This document shows, piece by piece, positions 1 to 14,300 of a stretch of 64,000 nucleotides of DNA (its first letter is position 1; each line of letters opens with the position of its first letter). The notes beneath the pieces were generated by a model. It saw only the letters and a program-made list of their open reading frames with translations. It was not told where the DNA came from and ran no database searches. The position numbers and the translations under genes were made by a program. This stretch comes from Cyclina sinensis (Eukaryota; Mollusca; Bivalvia; Venerida; Veneridae), in NCBI GenBank assembly GCA_012932295.1, contig JAAONU010000006.1, forward strand, positions 29,786,882 through 29,850,881, in the 5' to 3' direction.

Positions 1-1080
1 CAACATTGCTTCTTATTAATTTGAATTAGATTATTTATCATTAATTGTTACACATTCTTGTACTTTCAGCATAAATTCATGTTTTAATTCACTTCTTGCA
101 TTTTAATGAATGCACGTAAAATGAATGCGATTGATACACCATAAAATCTTGCATAACATTTTTAAGTAGGGGCAGAAATGCATATCAATTTATTACAAAT
201 TCCTCCGAGAGTTTCAACTCATTAGTAAATTTATTTTTAAACGACAACCATACCATGACATCTAGTAACGTATTTGGCTCAGGAGGAAATCGATCGTTTA
301 GATAACATAGTTGTTGATTCCTTGCATAGCTTTTGACGAATTTCCTGCTTTGTTGCGGAACTTTATTTAGCCTTTCATGTTCACACAAAAGGATTGCAAC
401 GAAAGCAGTCTTAGAATTGAAAAGAAAAACTGAAGTAATTAAATAACAAAATCTATTAGCAAAATTGCGATCTTTTTGTTTTTTAAATCTAAGATTAATA
501 TACAACATAATTCTATCACTTTCCAGAGAAAAGGGTCGCTCAAGTACAGTTATGTCAAAAAGGTCATAATGCCAAAGCACAAAGTCACTGTGAACTCAAA
601 ACAGAAAAAATCATAACTTTTAAGTTAAAACAAACCTATATATATGACTTACTTGACAATCTGAAAGTGCTTCAATTGTAAGATGATAATACCGTGACAA
701 TATCGTTTAGTAGCCGTTTACGGTAAAAAGATCCCGCAGGATAATCAGGTATTTTGATATACATGTACAAGTTTCAAACTAATTGAGTAAAGGGTCATTA
801 AGAGATACCTTTGCACCTTTCAGCTTTTTACACGAGAAATATCGAGGCATTCCACATTTGATATGTCTTTGGCTCTTCGTTGGCTGCAAGAAAGGGTGAG
901 TTCTACTAGCTTGTTTGCTTTGGTAAAAGTTATTGTTGTACATCAGGAACAAGGCTTTTTTGTCTCATTATTGTAGAAGGCTTTTGTGGAGCAAGCTACT
1001 GAGTAAGTAAATGAATAGATCGTGCTTGAGGCTGTGTGCATAAGCAAGGCACGGATACAGGTGACAAACCAAAACTACAG
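1..1080. other. AT-rich intergenic DNA, no gene recognised
   Basis: No splice-bounded coding exon, RNA gene or terminal repeat is visible. A 131-codon open frame exists on the minus strand at 185-580, but it has no recognisable motif, no clear splice context and ordinary AT-rich composition. Confidence 0.4.
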
Positions 1081-1084
1081 GAAC

Positions 1085-2113
1085 AAGAACAAGAACAAGA
1101 AGTTTATTAAGATTTGAGCAAAATAACTCCTCATCTACACAAGAATATACGATTACAATTTTATCAAGGTTCATAACAATCCTGAAATGGAAACAAATTA
1201 GAGCAATAATACACAAATATATAAGAAGGCATATGTGTATGATACCGATCAATGTATGGAATCTAAATTACTGACAGATTAAATATATAGAGTATAATGA
1301 TAAAAATGCTAAGTTGCTAAACAGTATATTCAACAGGTTCCGATAATTTGTCTCTATAAATGCAATATCGAATTTTCAATGCAAGCAGACAATACTCAAC
1401 AATATTATTTGAAAAACACATTTATGATTACTGTAACAGGTTATTACGCATTTTCAACGCACAATCTATAAAACACGCTAATTTATTTAGCACGGTAACA
1501 TCAGTCGAGCTAAGTAACTGCATGAATTTATACATACTAGGTCTTTGATAATACAGTTTATCAATATAACGTTTTCTCATATTTTTGTAACGATCACATA
1601 TAATTATAAAATGAAATTCATCTTCTATGTCACTATTTTGACATATTTCACATCGTCTTTGATTTCTATCAATTCTGTTAAGTCCGTATCTACCGCTTTC
1701 TATTCTCAGTTTATGTGCACATATTCTGAACTTTGTAATGTGGTTTCTGTAAGTCTTATTTCTCATGTGGTTCAAATAAGCCTCATATTGAAACGTACAT
1801 TTTAAATTCTTATATACAATTAACACATTATTATCGTGCAAATCACTGTTCCAGTCTTGTATAAAACAGTCAATTAGTCTCTGCTTAAATAACGGTACGA
1901 ACCATTTAGGCTCAACGTTTAACGGGTTTTCCCAGACATTCGCATATCCATGACGACACAGTAAAGCTTTGATATTTGACACCCAGTTTACTTTTCCTTT
2001 AGACAAGTCTTCTAACAGTAATGAATATAGTGTTGATATAAAACAATTATTAGAATGTATAACTTTAAACCAGTAGTTAATAATTTCTACAGGAAACAGT
2101 TGGCGGACTCAAG
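1085..2113 (-). mobile_element. 5'-truncated LINE with reverse-transcriptase C-terminal region
   Basis: Minus-strand frame open from about 2,110 down to 1,428. It ends in a cysteine/histidine cluster, C-x2-C-x9-H-x4-C (CEIC...HFIIIC), followed by RY and KR-rich residues. This is the cluster seen after the reverse-transcriptase domain in many animal non-LTR retrotransposons. No reverse-transcriptase catalytic motif is present, and an in-frame TGA just above 2,110 marks where recognisable coding stops, so the copy is a 3' fragment, as expected from incomplete target-primed reverse transcription. Below the stop lies an AT-rich 3' UTR, and the minus strand reads AATAAACTTC followed by TTGTTC-type hexamer repeats at about 1,081-1,110. 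That is a plausible 3' tail, although the coding-to-tail distance was not checked against any full-length copy. Clade not assigned. Confidence 0.7.
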
Positions 2114-5036
2114 GAATATCACAGTTTGCACGCAAAGATGTAAGGTCGGTTTTAACTATGCGTTGCTAGGTGATCGAGATGTAAATTGACGCTCCAAGCC
2201 CATTCAGGTAGAGTAGAAACCATTAATCAAAATTATTACCCATCAGTCTAGCTGTTGAATTTACAAGTTAATACGACGAATGAGATGATATTTTACTTTG
2301 TTCCCTCTAACTTTAACACGCATTTATCTTTAAACACGCATTTATCTTTAAGATTTACTCAGGACCCACTGTTAAATATGTCAGCCTGATCCAGGGGATA
2401 TGTATGACCTAAATGCAAGACCGGTTCTTTCTGGTTTGCTGATTTTTCATGATTTTGAAATAATCGAAGTGGCCGTAAAAGCATTAATTTACTGTAGCTT
2501 TATCATAAACAGTATGTTACAGGTGCCTCTACTGATAAAATGCCTTGACGTTGTTAGTGTCAGAGCTTGTGCAGTGGATTTCGGTTCTAAAAGTTACAAG
2601 GTCGTAGGCAGCATTAACAGTTAGTTTATCAACTGGCTAAAACGGCATGATTTCTTGAGTTTTGTGTATTCAGAGCGAGTTAATTTCATCAATGTTGGAT
2701 GTTATATTGTGTAAAATTGTGTCCTTTAGTAAAAGAAACCAGACTGAAAACACGTTAAATTACATGTTCACACTCTTTTCAGAGAAAAAGAGATCAGAAT
2801 TTATGTAATGAAACACTCATTTTTCATGAATTAGTAAAATGGTTGTTACAGGATTCCGTAGTTTTGCTATTTTATTGAGGCGTAGTTGCATTAATTTATA
2901 TCGTTCCTTTACCGCTGAATATGTATCAATGTGTTTTGTTTGTTTATTATAAGATAAAACACATGAATTTTATTTTTAATTTACATGGCATTTTTGCTAT
3001 ATCTACCGTGCATTTATAAAAAAAAACTCAAAATAGATAGTGACGATGACTGTCTCTTCATCATAATTATCGAACAAAGCAATAAAGCAATAAGGCTGCA
3101 AACAAAGTTTAGATAATAAAAAGGATGATTACGTGATTATAAAAAAAGTCCCCGGCTCCCACCCCTTCCTTCGCACATAATTATAAAAGCGCATCCGCTA
3201 AGGGCGGCGCTGGTTTTGCCAATCATGGTGACAAGAAATAAGCAGAGATCTTTTCCAGAACGTGAAACAAAAATATCAACTTGCAATAATGAGTCATACT
3301 TTATGACAATAAGTTTTGCAAAATTTATTTCTGATGATCATACGTTTGACTGCCTTTCTTTTTATTTCAAATGTATTGTTTGGGTCTCAGGTCCGTTCAA
3401 AGCACCTTTGATGACAATATTTGTAATGATGTGTTCTTCTAGACATTTTATGATGGAGATAGTGATGATGTTAGAATTTTAGAGAAAAAAAAACATGTTG
3501 TCATGATGACGATGATGACGATGTTGATAATTTTCGTGGATACCATGAAATAGATCTGTAAAAGCGACTAATTTAATACCACTTAATTTGCCTAAGTACC
3601 ACAAAAATACATTAGTTTAAAACAAATATAATTTTATCCCAGATTAATCAAACAAGATTAAAAATTCGACATATTCATTAGAAATACTTAAGAGTTACCA
3701 CTTAGCTAGCTACATAAATTTTGTTTGAAAACCAAAAACACATATCATAAATTTTGTCAATCTAAACACAATTTATTAAGCTCCATTTAAATAAGTGGCT
3801 TAAATAAATAAGCCTTCAAGATAAATTGGTTGGAGTAACCGATAGGGGCCATTCAAACTTGACATATGACCGGACGATAGGGGTTTATCAATTAAAATAA
3901 AATTGTTTCATGTATCTAAGTTCTTCTCTTAGTATTTTGACATGACACTAGACAGGTTGAGTTCGACCGGTGACTCTTCTAAAACCAGTGTTGTAAAGAG
4001 AAAGGAAGTGAAATAAAACACACATTTTTACAAGAGAAACAGGGTAAAATAATGTCTCTCGGCTCGGCAAGAAGTTAAATATTGTTGTGACTTTGTTACC
4101 GAATTACATTGCTTAAGATAAAACAATATAACATATACAAGGTCTTTAATACTTTTATACTTCCAAGATTCAGAGTCAAGATTTTTTTAAGAATGGTGAT
4201 AAGTCACGTAAAATCATAGTCTAGTAGTCTAGGGATTTTATTACAAGCATACCCGGAGATTTTTTGTGGATTAAGAACGGTTTTCGTACAAACAAGCAAA
4301 ATAAATAAACGGGAATAAAAGAAAAATGCGGTTCATATTGGAAGCAAAAATCTTAAACGAAATCAATCCATGGTTATGTTTCTCCTTTTTTCCCTTTCTT
4401 CCTTTCCTGTCCCCTCATGCCCCCCCCCCCCCCCTTTTTTTTTAAAGCCTACTCGGGTTGTGCAGTAGAACACGACCGAATCAAAGTACTAGAATAAACT
4501 TGATTGAAAAGCGCGGGTTCTTTTTTTATCAGATAAGCAACCCTTGATAGAGTGTAATCCCCAATCATTGTTTCATGTAATATCTTAAATGAATACACAA
4601 TTGATACATACGATCTTGGTTGCTATACGCAATGTCTCTTTTGTAATGATCGGCTATTGAAACGGGACACCCCGTTCTGTAGTTTAATTCATGGTCGTTT
4701 TAATATTATCACACAAAAAATAGGGATACTTTAAAATTTAAAACGCATTCTTTTGTTTTAAGTCAGTTAAGACTGTTTACACCTATTTGCAGACTTTTAG
4801 AAACCCAGTGAACAGTGAAAATGTGGACATGTACAGTAAATAAACATCAATACAACATTTAAGGGTTAGGGCTTTTCATTCTTTTTCATATAGGTGTGAA
4901 ATGGAAGGATAAAACCTTAATGATTTATGTTAAATTTGTTAAAGGAAATTACTACAACTGTGTAATTACATTTTCAAGGACTTACTAAAGTTCTTAAACT
5001 TTCTACATTCAAGACATATATATCTGTTGAAAAAAA
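2114..5036. other. Intergenic region upstream of the plus-strand gene
   Basis: Mostly AT-rich DNA with no recognised gene. It contains a directly repeated ACACGCATTTATCTTTA segment near 2,319-2,352, a GATGAC-type simple repeat at 3,505-3,525 and a pyrimidine tract with a long C run then T run at 4,381-4,443. The promoter and any non-coding first exon of the gene starting at 5,037 should lie in this stretch, but no convincing core element was identified beyond a TATATAT string about 15 bases before the ATG. Confidence 0.4.
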
Positions 5037-5312
5037 ATGGGTTCATTGGACTGGAATTCCGTACAAAGAGATATTGAAGAAAAATTGCGTCAAAAACCTG
5101 CCGATGACGTCAAAAAGAAGATCATAATTCCTGATCCGGTTCCAGCCGGAAATAAACTTGCGCACTTCATACGGTCAATTCACTGGAACTCAAAGGGCAT
5201 GTTACCGTCAACGGCTGGTTCCCAGCGATCCTATGATAAATACAACACTGTGACCCATCTTTCATTCCAGGGACCAGATGGATTCGAAATCAAACCTGGA
5301 GAGGCATCTGGG
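5037..5312 (+). CDS. Coding exon 1 of the unrecognised plus-strand gene
   Basis: The ATG at 5037 opens 92 codons that end exactly at a GGG/GTAAGA donor (phase 0). The start was chosen because it follows a stop-rich AT stretch and gives MGSLDWNSVQ, a compact charged N-terminus. The exon is clearly richer in G+C and balanced codons than its surroundings. Notable segments are a Lys/Arg-rich stretch (KPADDVKKKIIIPDPVP) and HFIRSIHWNSKG. The following intron is 10.4 kb. Confidence 0.8.
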
Positions 5313-8300
5313 GTAAGAAAATGTTGAAATTTAGGTGTTTCCCGTGATTCAGTCAATATGCTCTGCCTGCTTTCAATTTTGTAATCTGTTTCACGTCTGT
5401 TAAGCGTTGTAAACCTGCTAGGTGTTAGTATTTTTACAGTAAATGCTCTAAGACAACAGATAAAACCTGTTTATAACAATAAGCCTAAATGCTTAAGCAC
5501 AACTCCCATGGATTATTCTCTGCTACGCTTGAAGCGTAATGTATGCAGTTAGCGTATTTACTGCATAAGACCTCCTTAGCTTATAACGACCAGTCATGTC
5601 GACTTCACCTGGCTAACCAAAGAATCTCTCCTATCTTAAGGTAGTACACCTCTAATCAGCACTATAAGGAACTGAAAAATTGACAGTACAGTTAAGTTGA
5701 ATGCCTTAATTGACACCAGTATGCAAAATTTAAACAATATATACCGTACGGTTTTGGACTTGTGGACACTTTTCTGAACTAAAGCTTGGATAATAGAAGG
5801 GGCTCTTTTTCAGAAATAGGGAAACTCTAAATAATTTGTAATATCATCCTTATGATAAATGTTTTCACTATTGATTTCTGTTAAGAAACAAATAATAGCA
5901 TTCAGGTTACGAACCACACAGGCTAAATGATTGTTTCTACTCTTAATGTTAGAAATATGTATTAAAATGTTACCCTACCCCTACCAATTTTAATCACTTG
6001 TTTTACCATTTTCCTGCTTAGAGTACCCAATACAAAATATCGCTAAAATCTACTTAATTGAGGGGCTTCATTCAAAGTTTGCCTAATTTGTCTAAGAAGT
6101 ATATTGGTTGATCTTGTCGAATATAAAAGACTTTAACCATGTAGTTTTTATTTCATAGACCTTGAAAGTATCGGGTACCATATTTGTTATTAAATTTAGA
6201 ATTTTTTAGCCAATAAATACCTATAAAAATTATATAATAAAATTAAACATTTTTTTCATTCTAAATAGGACCTAAGAGATACATAAATATATACAAGAAA
6301 AAAAGAAGAAAGAAAAAAGTTGACCCTACTGGGGTTTGAACCCACAACCCTCAGTTTCCATGCATTTGACAGTAATCCTAGCCTACTTAAATACTCTTCA
6401 AGGTGGAGGTAATGTATAAGAAGTGTACTAACCTGAATACATATTTTGGTTTGTCGTTTTGGGTCATTTCAAACATAGACAACGTCACTTGAAGATGTTG
6501 CTGCTTACTCAATGTTTATTTATAAAGCGCAAGAAACAAGTAGTGTTCCTGTTTCAGAGGTACCCCTGATCATTTATATATTAGGTGTACGCCTTTGATA
6601 TATGATATGGGACCACTGTTAAAGGTCTAACCTAAAGGGACCATCTGAAATATAAGGTCCAACGAAACAGCCAAAACTGAACAGTCATTCTTATCATCAC
6701 TTACAAACGATATTTCCTTATATTGGTGTTAACTGTTGGCCTTATCCAAAACAAAGTCGCCTTTGGCCGTCATTTGTCTAAAAGTTATTCTGATTTGCTT
6801 GAATTCCAGGTATGGTTAGTATTTGACCATTCAGGAGTAATCCATTTAGTCTAAACTTAACTGCTTTATGAAAGCTTACCTAACTTATACTGACCGCCTT
6901 TGAGTGGCTGAAACTTTCATCTGTTACCGAAACAAGACATTGTTGACTGAGGTTAGTTTTGAACCTAGCGTCTTTGCTTTAGGACGTGTCTAGCACTGTG
7001 AAGTTAATGCAGATTTCTTCAGACACGCTTTTAAGATAATGCCAGTCTAGTGAAGTTACTGGTCTCAGATTTCTTCAGACCCGCTTTAAGATAATGCCGT
7101 CTAGTGTCTCCGTCATAGTTTTAGGCTGAGTTCGGGGATCCATCCACACTTGACCAAACAGTTAAATCTAACGTTCTTACCATTATGTCAACAACCAGTA
7201 AAAATCATAAAAGGAAGCTTAAATATTCGCAAGATTTTATTTTATTTGCCTTTCCGTTTAGAATAAAAACGTGCCTTTATGAAAGCAAACGTATCATAGC
7301 AAAAGAATTTTAAAAAATAGTTGGAATGAAATGATATAGCTCACAATCATTTTTATGTTTTTAGTCAACCTTTTATTCTTTTATTAGGCGTCAATCCATG
7401 ACTGACAGTTGGCTTAAACAATGACAGATTAATCGTTTAATCTACTTTCAACCAGATTAGTAAAACTTGTTCTTTCTACTGTCGCCGTAAAACATATATG
7501 AGTTATCGTTTTATAAGGAATAGAGTAGATTTAAAAGTATTAGCGTTCACTTTCTAACTTGCCTAGATACCGGCGAGTCGGTGGATTTAAGTTTGCTGGG
7601 TTCAAGATAATGGCGGAGTGAATATAAATTCAGTTAGTTTTTGGGATATTTGCAAAATTCTGGACTTTTACTAACTTTATCGCTCGAAATCATGGTTCTA
7701 CCATATGAACTGCGTTCGGAGCATGAGTGGGACCCTAAGATCCCCAAATTCCCGCCAGTGTCTCCGCCTATTTACATGGTAACCGATTTTTTTTCAATGT
7801 GTGTGCGTGTATTCCTTGTGTTTTGTTTTATGCTCCATTAGATGAATAAAAATGTCATAAGTAAATTTTTATGAGCGGAACTAGACGCAATGTTCTAGAG
7901 CCGAGGTTATTTTTTATTCAATGTTTTAGTTTTTTGATACCGAATTCGCACGGGGTGAAAAAAAAAACATAAAAGCGCAAAAACAAATAAACCAGCCACA
8001 AAATTACAGAGCTTCAATATTGGCTTTTGACGTAATTTGCTATCAATTGAAAACAGTTGTTTAAACTTTGCAAAATAATGCATTGAAACGAGTGGTAACC
8101 ACTGTTTTTTATCTTAAAGCATTTTAACTATTCTAATCAAAGCGGTTTTCTAGTTATGGTGTAAAGGTTAATTATGACATCATTCGCGTTACCAATTATA
8201 CAGCTTAGACTTCAAAACATTTTTTAAAAAGTTTTGTTTCACTGATTTTAGAACTTTATTAGTACATTCTGTATGGTAAATCACTAGTCAGTATTGTAAT

Positions 8301-11300
8301 ATTATATGTTTGCTGAGGAAATAATATTTATAGTCAGTTTAAAGAGTCCAGCGACTGGCAGATGAATATTGAAGCTGTCTTAGACATAACAATCAGTCAT
8401 TAAAATTCGACATAGATTATTGTATAACCTCAAACTAGAAGTAGAAAATACTGATTCTGCAATACAAGATGTCTCTTGATTGACGATGGTCTCTAAAATA
8501 AGGTTGATTAAAAATTGAATTCGATTGACAGACAAGTGTCGGACTTATGATACTCGAAGAAAAATATATTACTGTATAGAGGAGACTATGCCTATGAAGA
8601 TTGGCACTAGAATCACATGGGTGTTTGGCTGTCGAAAGCGTCTATTCCTGAGTACAGAACCTTGATTCAAATGGCGAGCTAAACACACCCTAGAACCTTC
8701 AGTTTGTTATTGTTCTTGCCTTTTCTAGACATTATTCTTCAGGTCGTATTTTCTTTCATTTGAAATATAACTTAAATCTGCGTAGAATAATTTTACACAT
8801 TTACTTTCAATTCCTAAAAAACAATGAACCATTTTCGTCTTAAAATATATTTAAAAAATATTTGAAATTACTTAATGACCTCTCGTTGGCATTAAGATCA
8901 AAAGATTAACAAAGTGTGGCCGATTAATACAAAAATACAAGGTATATAGTCTTACATTACATTTAAAACTGTAACAATATATTGATTTTAATACAATGCA
9001 TTTGTACTGACAAGTCGCAAAGTAAAACAAAAATATTAGGCAAATACTATTTTCAAACTATAAAGTGTCTGTCGCTAAATTCTTTTATTACCGAAGTTAC
9101 TCATTTTTCAAGGTCAGTCAAAAGTCGACCTCTTAAAAGTATTTTCATAAAGTCGTTGTCAGATGAAATTTGTCCTTTTTCGAGTTCCAGAAATTCCAAA
9201 ACGTTATAATTAATGTGATTTGTTGTATTACAAGTTATATCAGTGTTTAAAATTACCAAGCTACATGGCAGCCAGGAAAATGCTAACAACCTAGCAAATT
9301 TAAAGAAACTATCTTGATTAGAAGTAACAAAGGCTAGAACCTGTGTTGATTAGAAGTAACGAAGGCTAGAAACCATGTTGATTAGAAATAACAAAGGCTA
9401 GAACCCGTGTTGATTAGAAGTAACAAAGGCTAGAAACCATGCTGATAAGAAGTATCAAAGGCTAGAAACTGTGTTGAATAGAAGTAACAAAGGCTAGAAA
9501 CCATGTTGATAAGAAGTATCAAAGGCTAAAAAAACATGTTGATTAGAAGTAACAAAGGCTAGAACCTGTGTTGATTAGAAGTAACAAAGGCTAGAACGCG
9601 TGTTGATTAGAAGTAACAAAGGCTAGAAACCGTGTTGATTAGAAGTAACAAAGACAAGTAATTGTAATGTTAAGAAGTAACCAAGGCTAGAAACCGTGTT
9701 GATTAGAAGTAACAATGACAATTACTTGTAATGATAAGAAGTAACAAAGGCTAGAACCTGTGTTGATTAGAAGTAACAAAGGCTAGAACTCGAGTTGATT
9801 AGAAGTAACAAAGGCTAAAAACCGTGTTAATTAAAAGTAACAAAAGGTAGAAACCTTGTTGATTAGAAATAACAAAGACAAGTAATTGTAATGATAAGTA
9901 ACAAAAGCTAGAAACAGTTTTGATTAGAAGTAACAAAGACAAGTAATTGTTATGATAGGTAACAAAAGCTAGAAACAGTGTTGATGAGAAATAACAAAGA
10001 CAAGTACTTGTACTGATAAGTAACAAAAGCTATAAACAGTGTGGATTAGAAGTAACAAAGACAAGTACTTGTACTGATAAGTAACAAAAGCTAGAAACAG
10101 TGTGGATTAGAAGTAACAAAGACAAGTACTTGTACTGATAAGTAACAAAAGCTAGAAACAGTGTGGATTAGAAGTAACAAAGACAAGTACTTGTACTGAT
10201 AAGTAACAAAAGCTAGAAACAGTGTGGATTAGAAGTAACAAAGACAAGTAATTGTAATGATAAGTAACAAATACTAGAAACAGTGTGATAAGAAGTAACA
10301 AAGACAAGTACATGTAATGGTAAGTAACAAAAGCTAGAAACAGTGTTGATTAGAAGTAACAAAGACAAGTACTTGTAATGATAAGTAACAAAAGCTAGAA
10401 ACAGTGTTGATTAGAAGTAACAAAGACAAGTTCTTGTAATGGTAAGTAACAAAAGCTAGAAACCTTGTTGATTAGAAGTAACACAGAGAAGTAATTGTGA
10501 TGATAAGTAACAAAAGCTAGAGACAGTGTTGATTTGAAGTAACAAAGATAAGTACTTGTAATGATAAGAAGAAACAAAAGCTTAAAATCTTGTTGATTAG
10601 AAGTAACACAGACAACTAATTGTAATAATAAGTAACAAAAGCTAGAAACAGCGTTGATTAGAAGTAACAAAGACAAGTACTTGTAATAATAAGTAACAAA
10701 AGCTAGAAACAGCGTTGATTAGAAGTAACAAAGACAAGTACTTGTAATAATAAGTAACAAAAGCTAGAAACAGCGTTGATTAGAAGTAACAAAGACAAGT
10801 ACTTGTAATAATAAGTAACAAAAGCTAGAAACAGCGTTGATTAGAAGTAACAAAGACAAGTACTTGTAATAATAAGTAACAAAAGCTAGAAACAGCGTTG
10901 ATTAGAAGTAACAAAGACAAGTATTTGTAATAATAAGTAACAAAAGCTAGAAACAGCGTTGATTAGAAGTAACAAAGACAAGTAATTGTAATGATAAGTA
11001 ACAAAAGCTCGAAACCTTGTTGATTTGAAGTAACAAAGACAAGTAATCGAAATGATAAGAAGTAACAAAGGCAAGAAACCGTGTTGAATAGAAGTAACAA
11101 AGACAAGTTATTGTAATGATACGAAGTAACAAAGGCTAGAAACCTTGTTGATAAACAGTAATAAAGACAAGTATTCGTAATGATAAGAAGTAACAAAGGC
11201 CAGCAATTGTAATAATAGGAAGTGACAAAGGTTAGAAACCATGTTGATGAGAAGTAACAAAGACAAGAAATTGTAATGATAAGAAGTAACAAAGGCCAGC

Positions 11301-14300
11301 AATTCTAATGGTTCGAAGTAACAATGGCTAGAAACTGTGTTGACTAGAAGTAGCAAAGACAAGTAATCGCAATGATTACAAGTAACAAAGACAAGTTATT
11401 TTAATGATAAGAAGTAACAAACGCAAGAAACATTGCTGACTAGAAGTAACAAAGACAAGTTATTGTAATGATAAGAAGAAACAAAGGCAAAAAAACTTTT
11501 TGATTTGAAGTAACAAAGACAAGTAATCGAAATGATAAGAAGTAACAAAGGCAAGAAACCTTGTTGAATAGAAGTAACAAAGACAAGTATTTGTATTGAT
11601 AAGAAGTATGAAAGGCTAGAAACCTTGTTGAATAGAAGTAACAAATACAAGTAATCTTAATGATGAGAAGAAACAAAGGCCAGCAATTGTAATGATAAGA
11701 AGTAACAAATGTTAGAAACCATGTTGATTAGAAGTAACAAAGACAAGTATTTGTATTGATAAGAAGTATGAAAGGCTAGAAACCTTGTTGAATAGAAGTA
11801 ACAAATACAAGTAATCTTAATGATAAGAAGTAACAAAGGCCAGCAATTGTAATGATAAGAAGTAACAAAGGTTAGAAACCATGTTGATTAGAAGTAACAA
11901 AGACAAGAAATTGTAATGGTCAGAAGTAACAAAGGCCAGCAATTGTAATGATAAGAAGTAACAAAGACAAGAAATTGTAATGATAAGAAGTAACAAAGGC
12001 CAGCAATTGTAATGATTCGAAGTGACAAAGGCTAAAAACCGTGTTGACTAGAAGTAACAAAGACAAGTTATCTTAATGATAAGAGGTAACAAAGGCCAGC
12101 AATTGTAATGATAAGAAGTAACAAAGGTTAGAAACCGTGTTAATAAGAAGTAACAAAGACAAGTAATCGTGTTAACTAGAAGTAACAAAGACAAGTAATT
12201 GTAATGGTAAGAAGAAACACAGGCTAGAAACCGTGTTGATAAGAAGTAACAAAGGCCAGCAATTGTAATGATAAGAAGCAACAAAGGTTAGAAACCGTGT
12301 TGACTAGAAGTAACAAAGACAAGTAATTGTAATGATAAGAATAAACAAAGGCTAGAAACCGTGTTGATTAGAAAATACACAGACAAGTAATGGTAATGAT
12401 AAGAAGTAACAAAGGCTAGAAACCATGTTGATTCAAAGTAAAAAAGGGCTAGAAACCGTTTGGTTTTGAAGTTACAAAGGCCTCTTTCAATTTTCAGACA
12501 TATAATTATGATGACTAGAAGCCATATTGAATAGAAGTATGAAAGCCTTTTTAACTTCTCATACGTATATGTAGCTAGAAACCGTGTCGAATAGAAGTAT
12601 TAAAGAATAAAGAGCGTGTTGACTTGAAGTAACAAAGACTAGATACCGAGTTTATTAGAGAGGTATTAAAGGCTACAGACTGTGTTGATAAGAAGTAACA
12701 TACGCTAAAGACCGTGTTGATTAGAAGTAAAAAATACTTAGTTCCGTGTTGATTAGAGGAGTAACTCAGGCTAATGACCTTGTTGATAAGCAGTAATAAA
12801 TGCTAGAAACCGTGTAAATTTAAAGAAACAAATGCTAAAAACTGTGTTGATTAGAAGTAACAAAGGTTAAAAACTGTGATGATAAGAAGAAACAAAGGCT
12901 AAAGACCTTGTTGATTAGAAGTAACAAAGGCTAAAATCTGTGTTGATTAGAAGTAACAAAAGCTAGAAAGCTGTGTTGATTAGAAGTAAAAGAGGCTAGA
13001 AACCGTGTTGATTAGAAGTAACAAAGGCTAAAGATCGAATTTATTAGAGACTATTAAAGGCTATACACAACGTTGATTAGAAATAACAAATGCTAAAGAC
13101 CGTGTTGATTAGAGAAGTAACAAAGGCCAAAGACCGTTTTGATTAAGAAGTAACAAAGGCTAGAATCCGTGTTGATTAGAAGTAATGAAGGCTAAAGACT
13201 GTGTTGATTAGAAGTAATGAAGGCTAAAGACTGTGTTGATTAGAGATAGTAACAAAGGCTAGAAACCGTGTTGATTATAGAAGTATCAAAAGCCAAAGAC
13301 CGTTTTGATTAAGAAGTAACAAAGGCTAGAATCCGTGTTGATTAGAAGTAGCACAGGCTAAAGATCGTGTTGATTAGAATTAACAAAGGCTAAAGGCTTG
13401 TTGCGTAGAGGATAACAAAGGCAAAATACTGTGTTGATTAGAAGAAACAAATGCTAAAGGCCGTGTTGAGTTATAGATAACAAAGGCTAAAGACCACGTT
13501 GATTAGAAGTAACAAAGGCTGGAATCCGTGTTTACTAGAAGTAACATAGGATAAACACCGTGTTGATTAGAAGTTACAAAAGCTAAATCTGGTTGATTTA
13601 GAAATAACAAAGGCTTAATTCCCTGTTGATTCAGGAGTAAGAAAGGCTAAAATCCGTAGAAGTAACAAAAGCCAGAGACGGTGTTGATTTAGAAATAACG
13701 AAGGTTAGAATCTGAGTTGATTAGAAGTAACAAAGGCTAAAGACCGTGTTGATTAGAAGTAACAAAGGCTAAAGACTTTTTAATTAGAGGTAACAAAGGC
13801 AAAATACCGTGTTGATTAGAAGTAACAAAGGCTAAAGACCGTGTTGATTAGAAGTAACAAAGGCTAAAGACTTTTTAATTAGAGGTAACAAAGGCGAAAT
13901 ACCGTGTTGATTAGAAGTAACAAAGGCTTGAAACCGTGTTGATTAGAAGTAGAAAAGGCTATAACTCGTTTTGATAAGAAGCAAATAGGGCGTCTGATTT
14001 CTAAAATGACAATAAAGTCTATTATAAATGCAACCAGCTTGCCATTCAGGGAGACTAGTGGGATTCGAGTTCAGGTGTCGTGTGTTCTACGCCAGCACCA
14101 CTGTTCTAGTTTGAAACATTAACTTAACCTACCTGAGCGTTTGAGTATACAAAAAAAGTTTTTTAGGCATTATTTGGGAAAAAGTTTGATTCCTTAACCG
14201 TGTTAAGGTTGCATGTTAAATTATTGAACATTAATTTCACTGAACAAGAATTTCATGGCCTTTTTAAAATGCCTACGGAGTTTGAAACACCAGAAACAAA

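Noticed and set aside
185..580. 131-codon minus-strand open frame
   Set aside because: No recognisable motif, no splice context, and AT-rich sequence of this kind yields such frames by chance; kept only as a note.
6320..6400. tRNA-like sequence on the minus strand
   Set aside because: A T-arm and part of an anticodon arm can be drawn but no matching acceptor stem exists; probably a decayed tRNA-derived element.
9799..12284. Overlapping minus-strand open frames with repeating LLLL/CYF/FVTSN patterns
   Set aside because: They follow the minisatellite unit in several frames at once; the periodicity explains them fully.
9311..13985. CRISPR-like array (about 31-bp repeats)
   Set aside because: Repeats are directly adjacent without unique spacers, vary in sequence, and lie in a eukaryotic intron.
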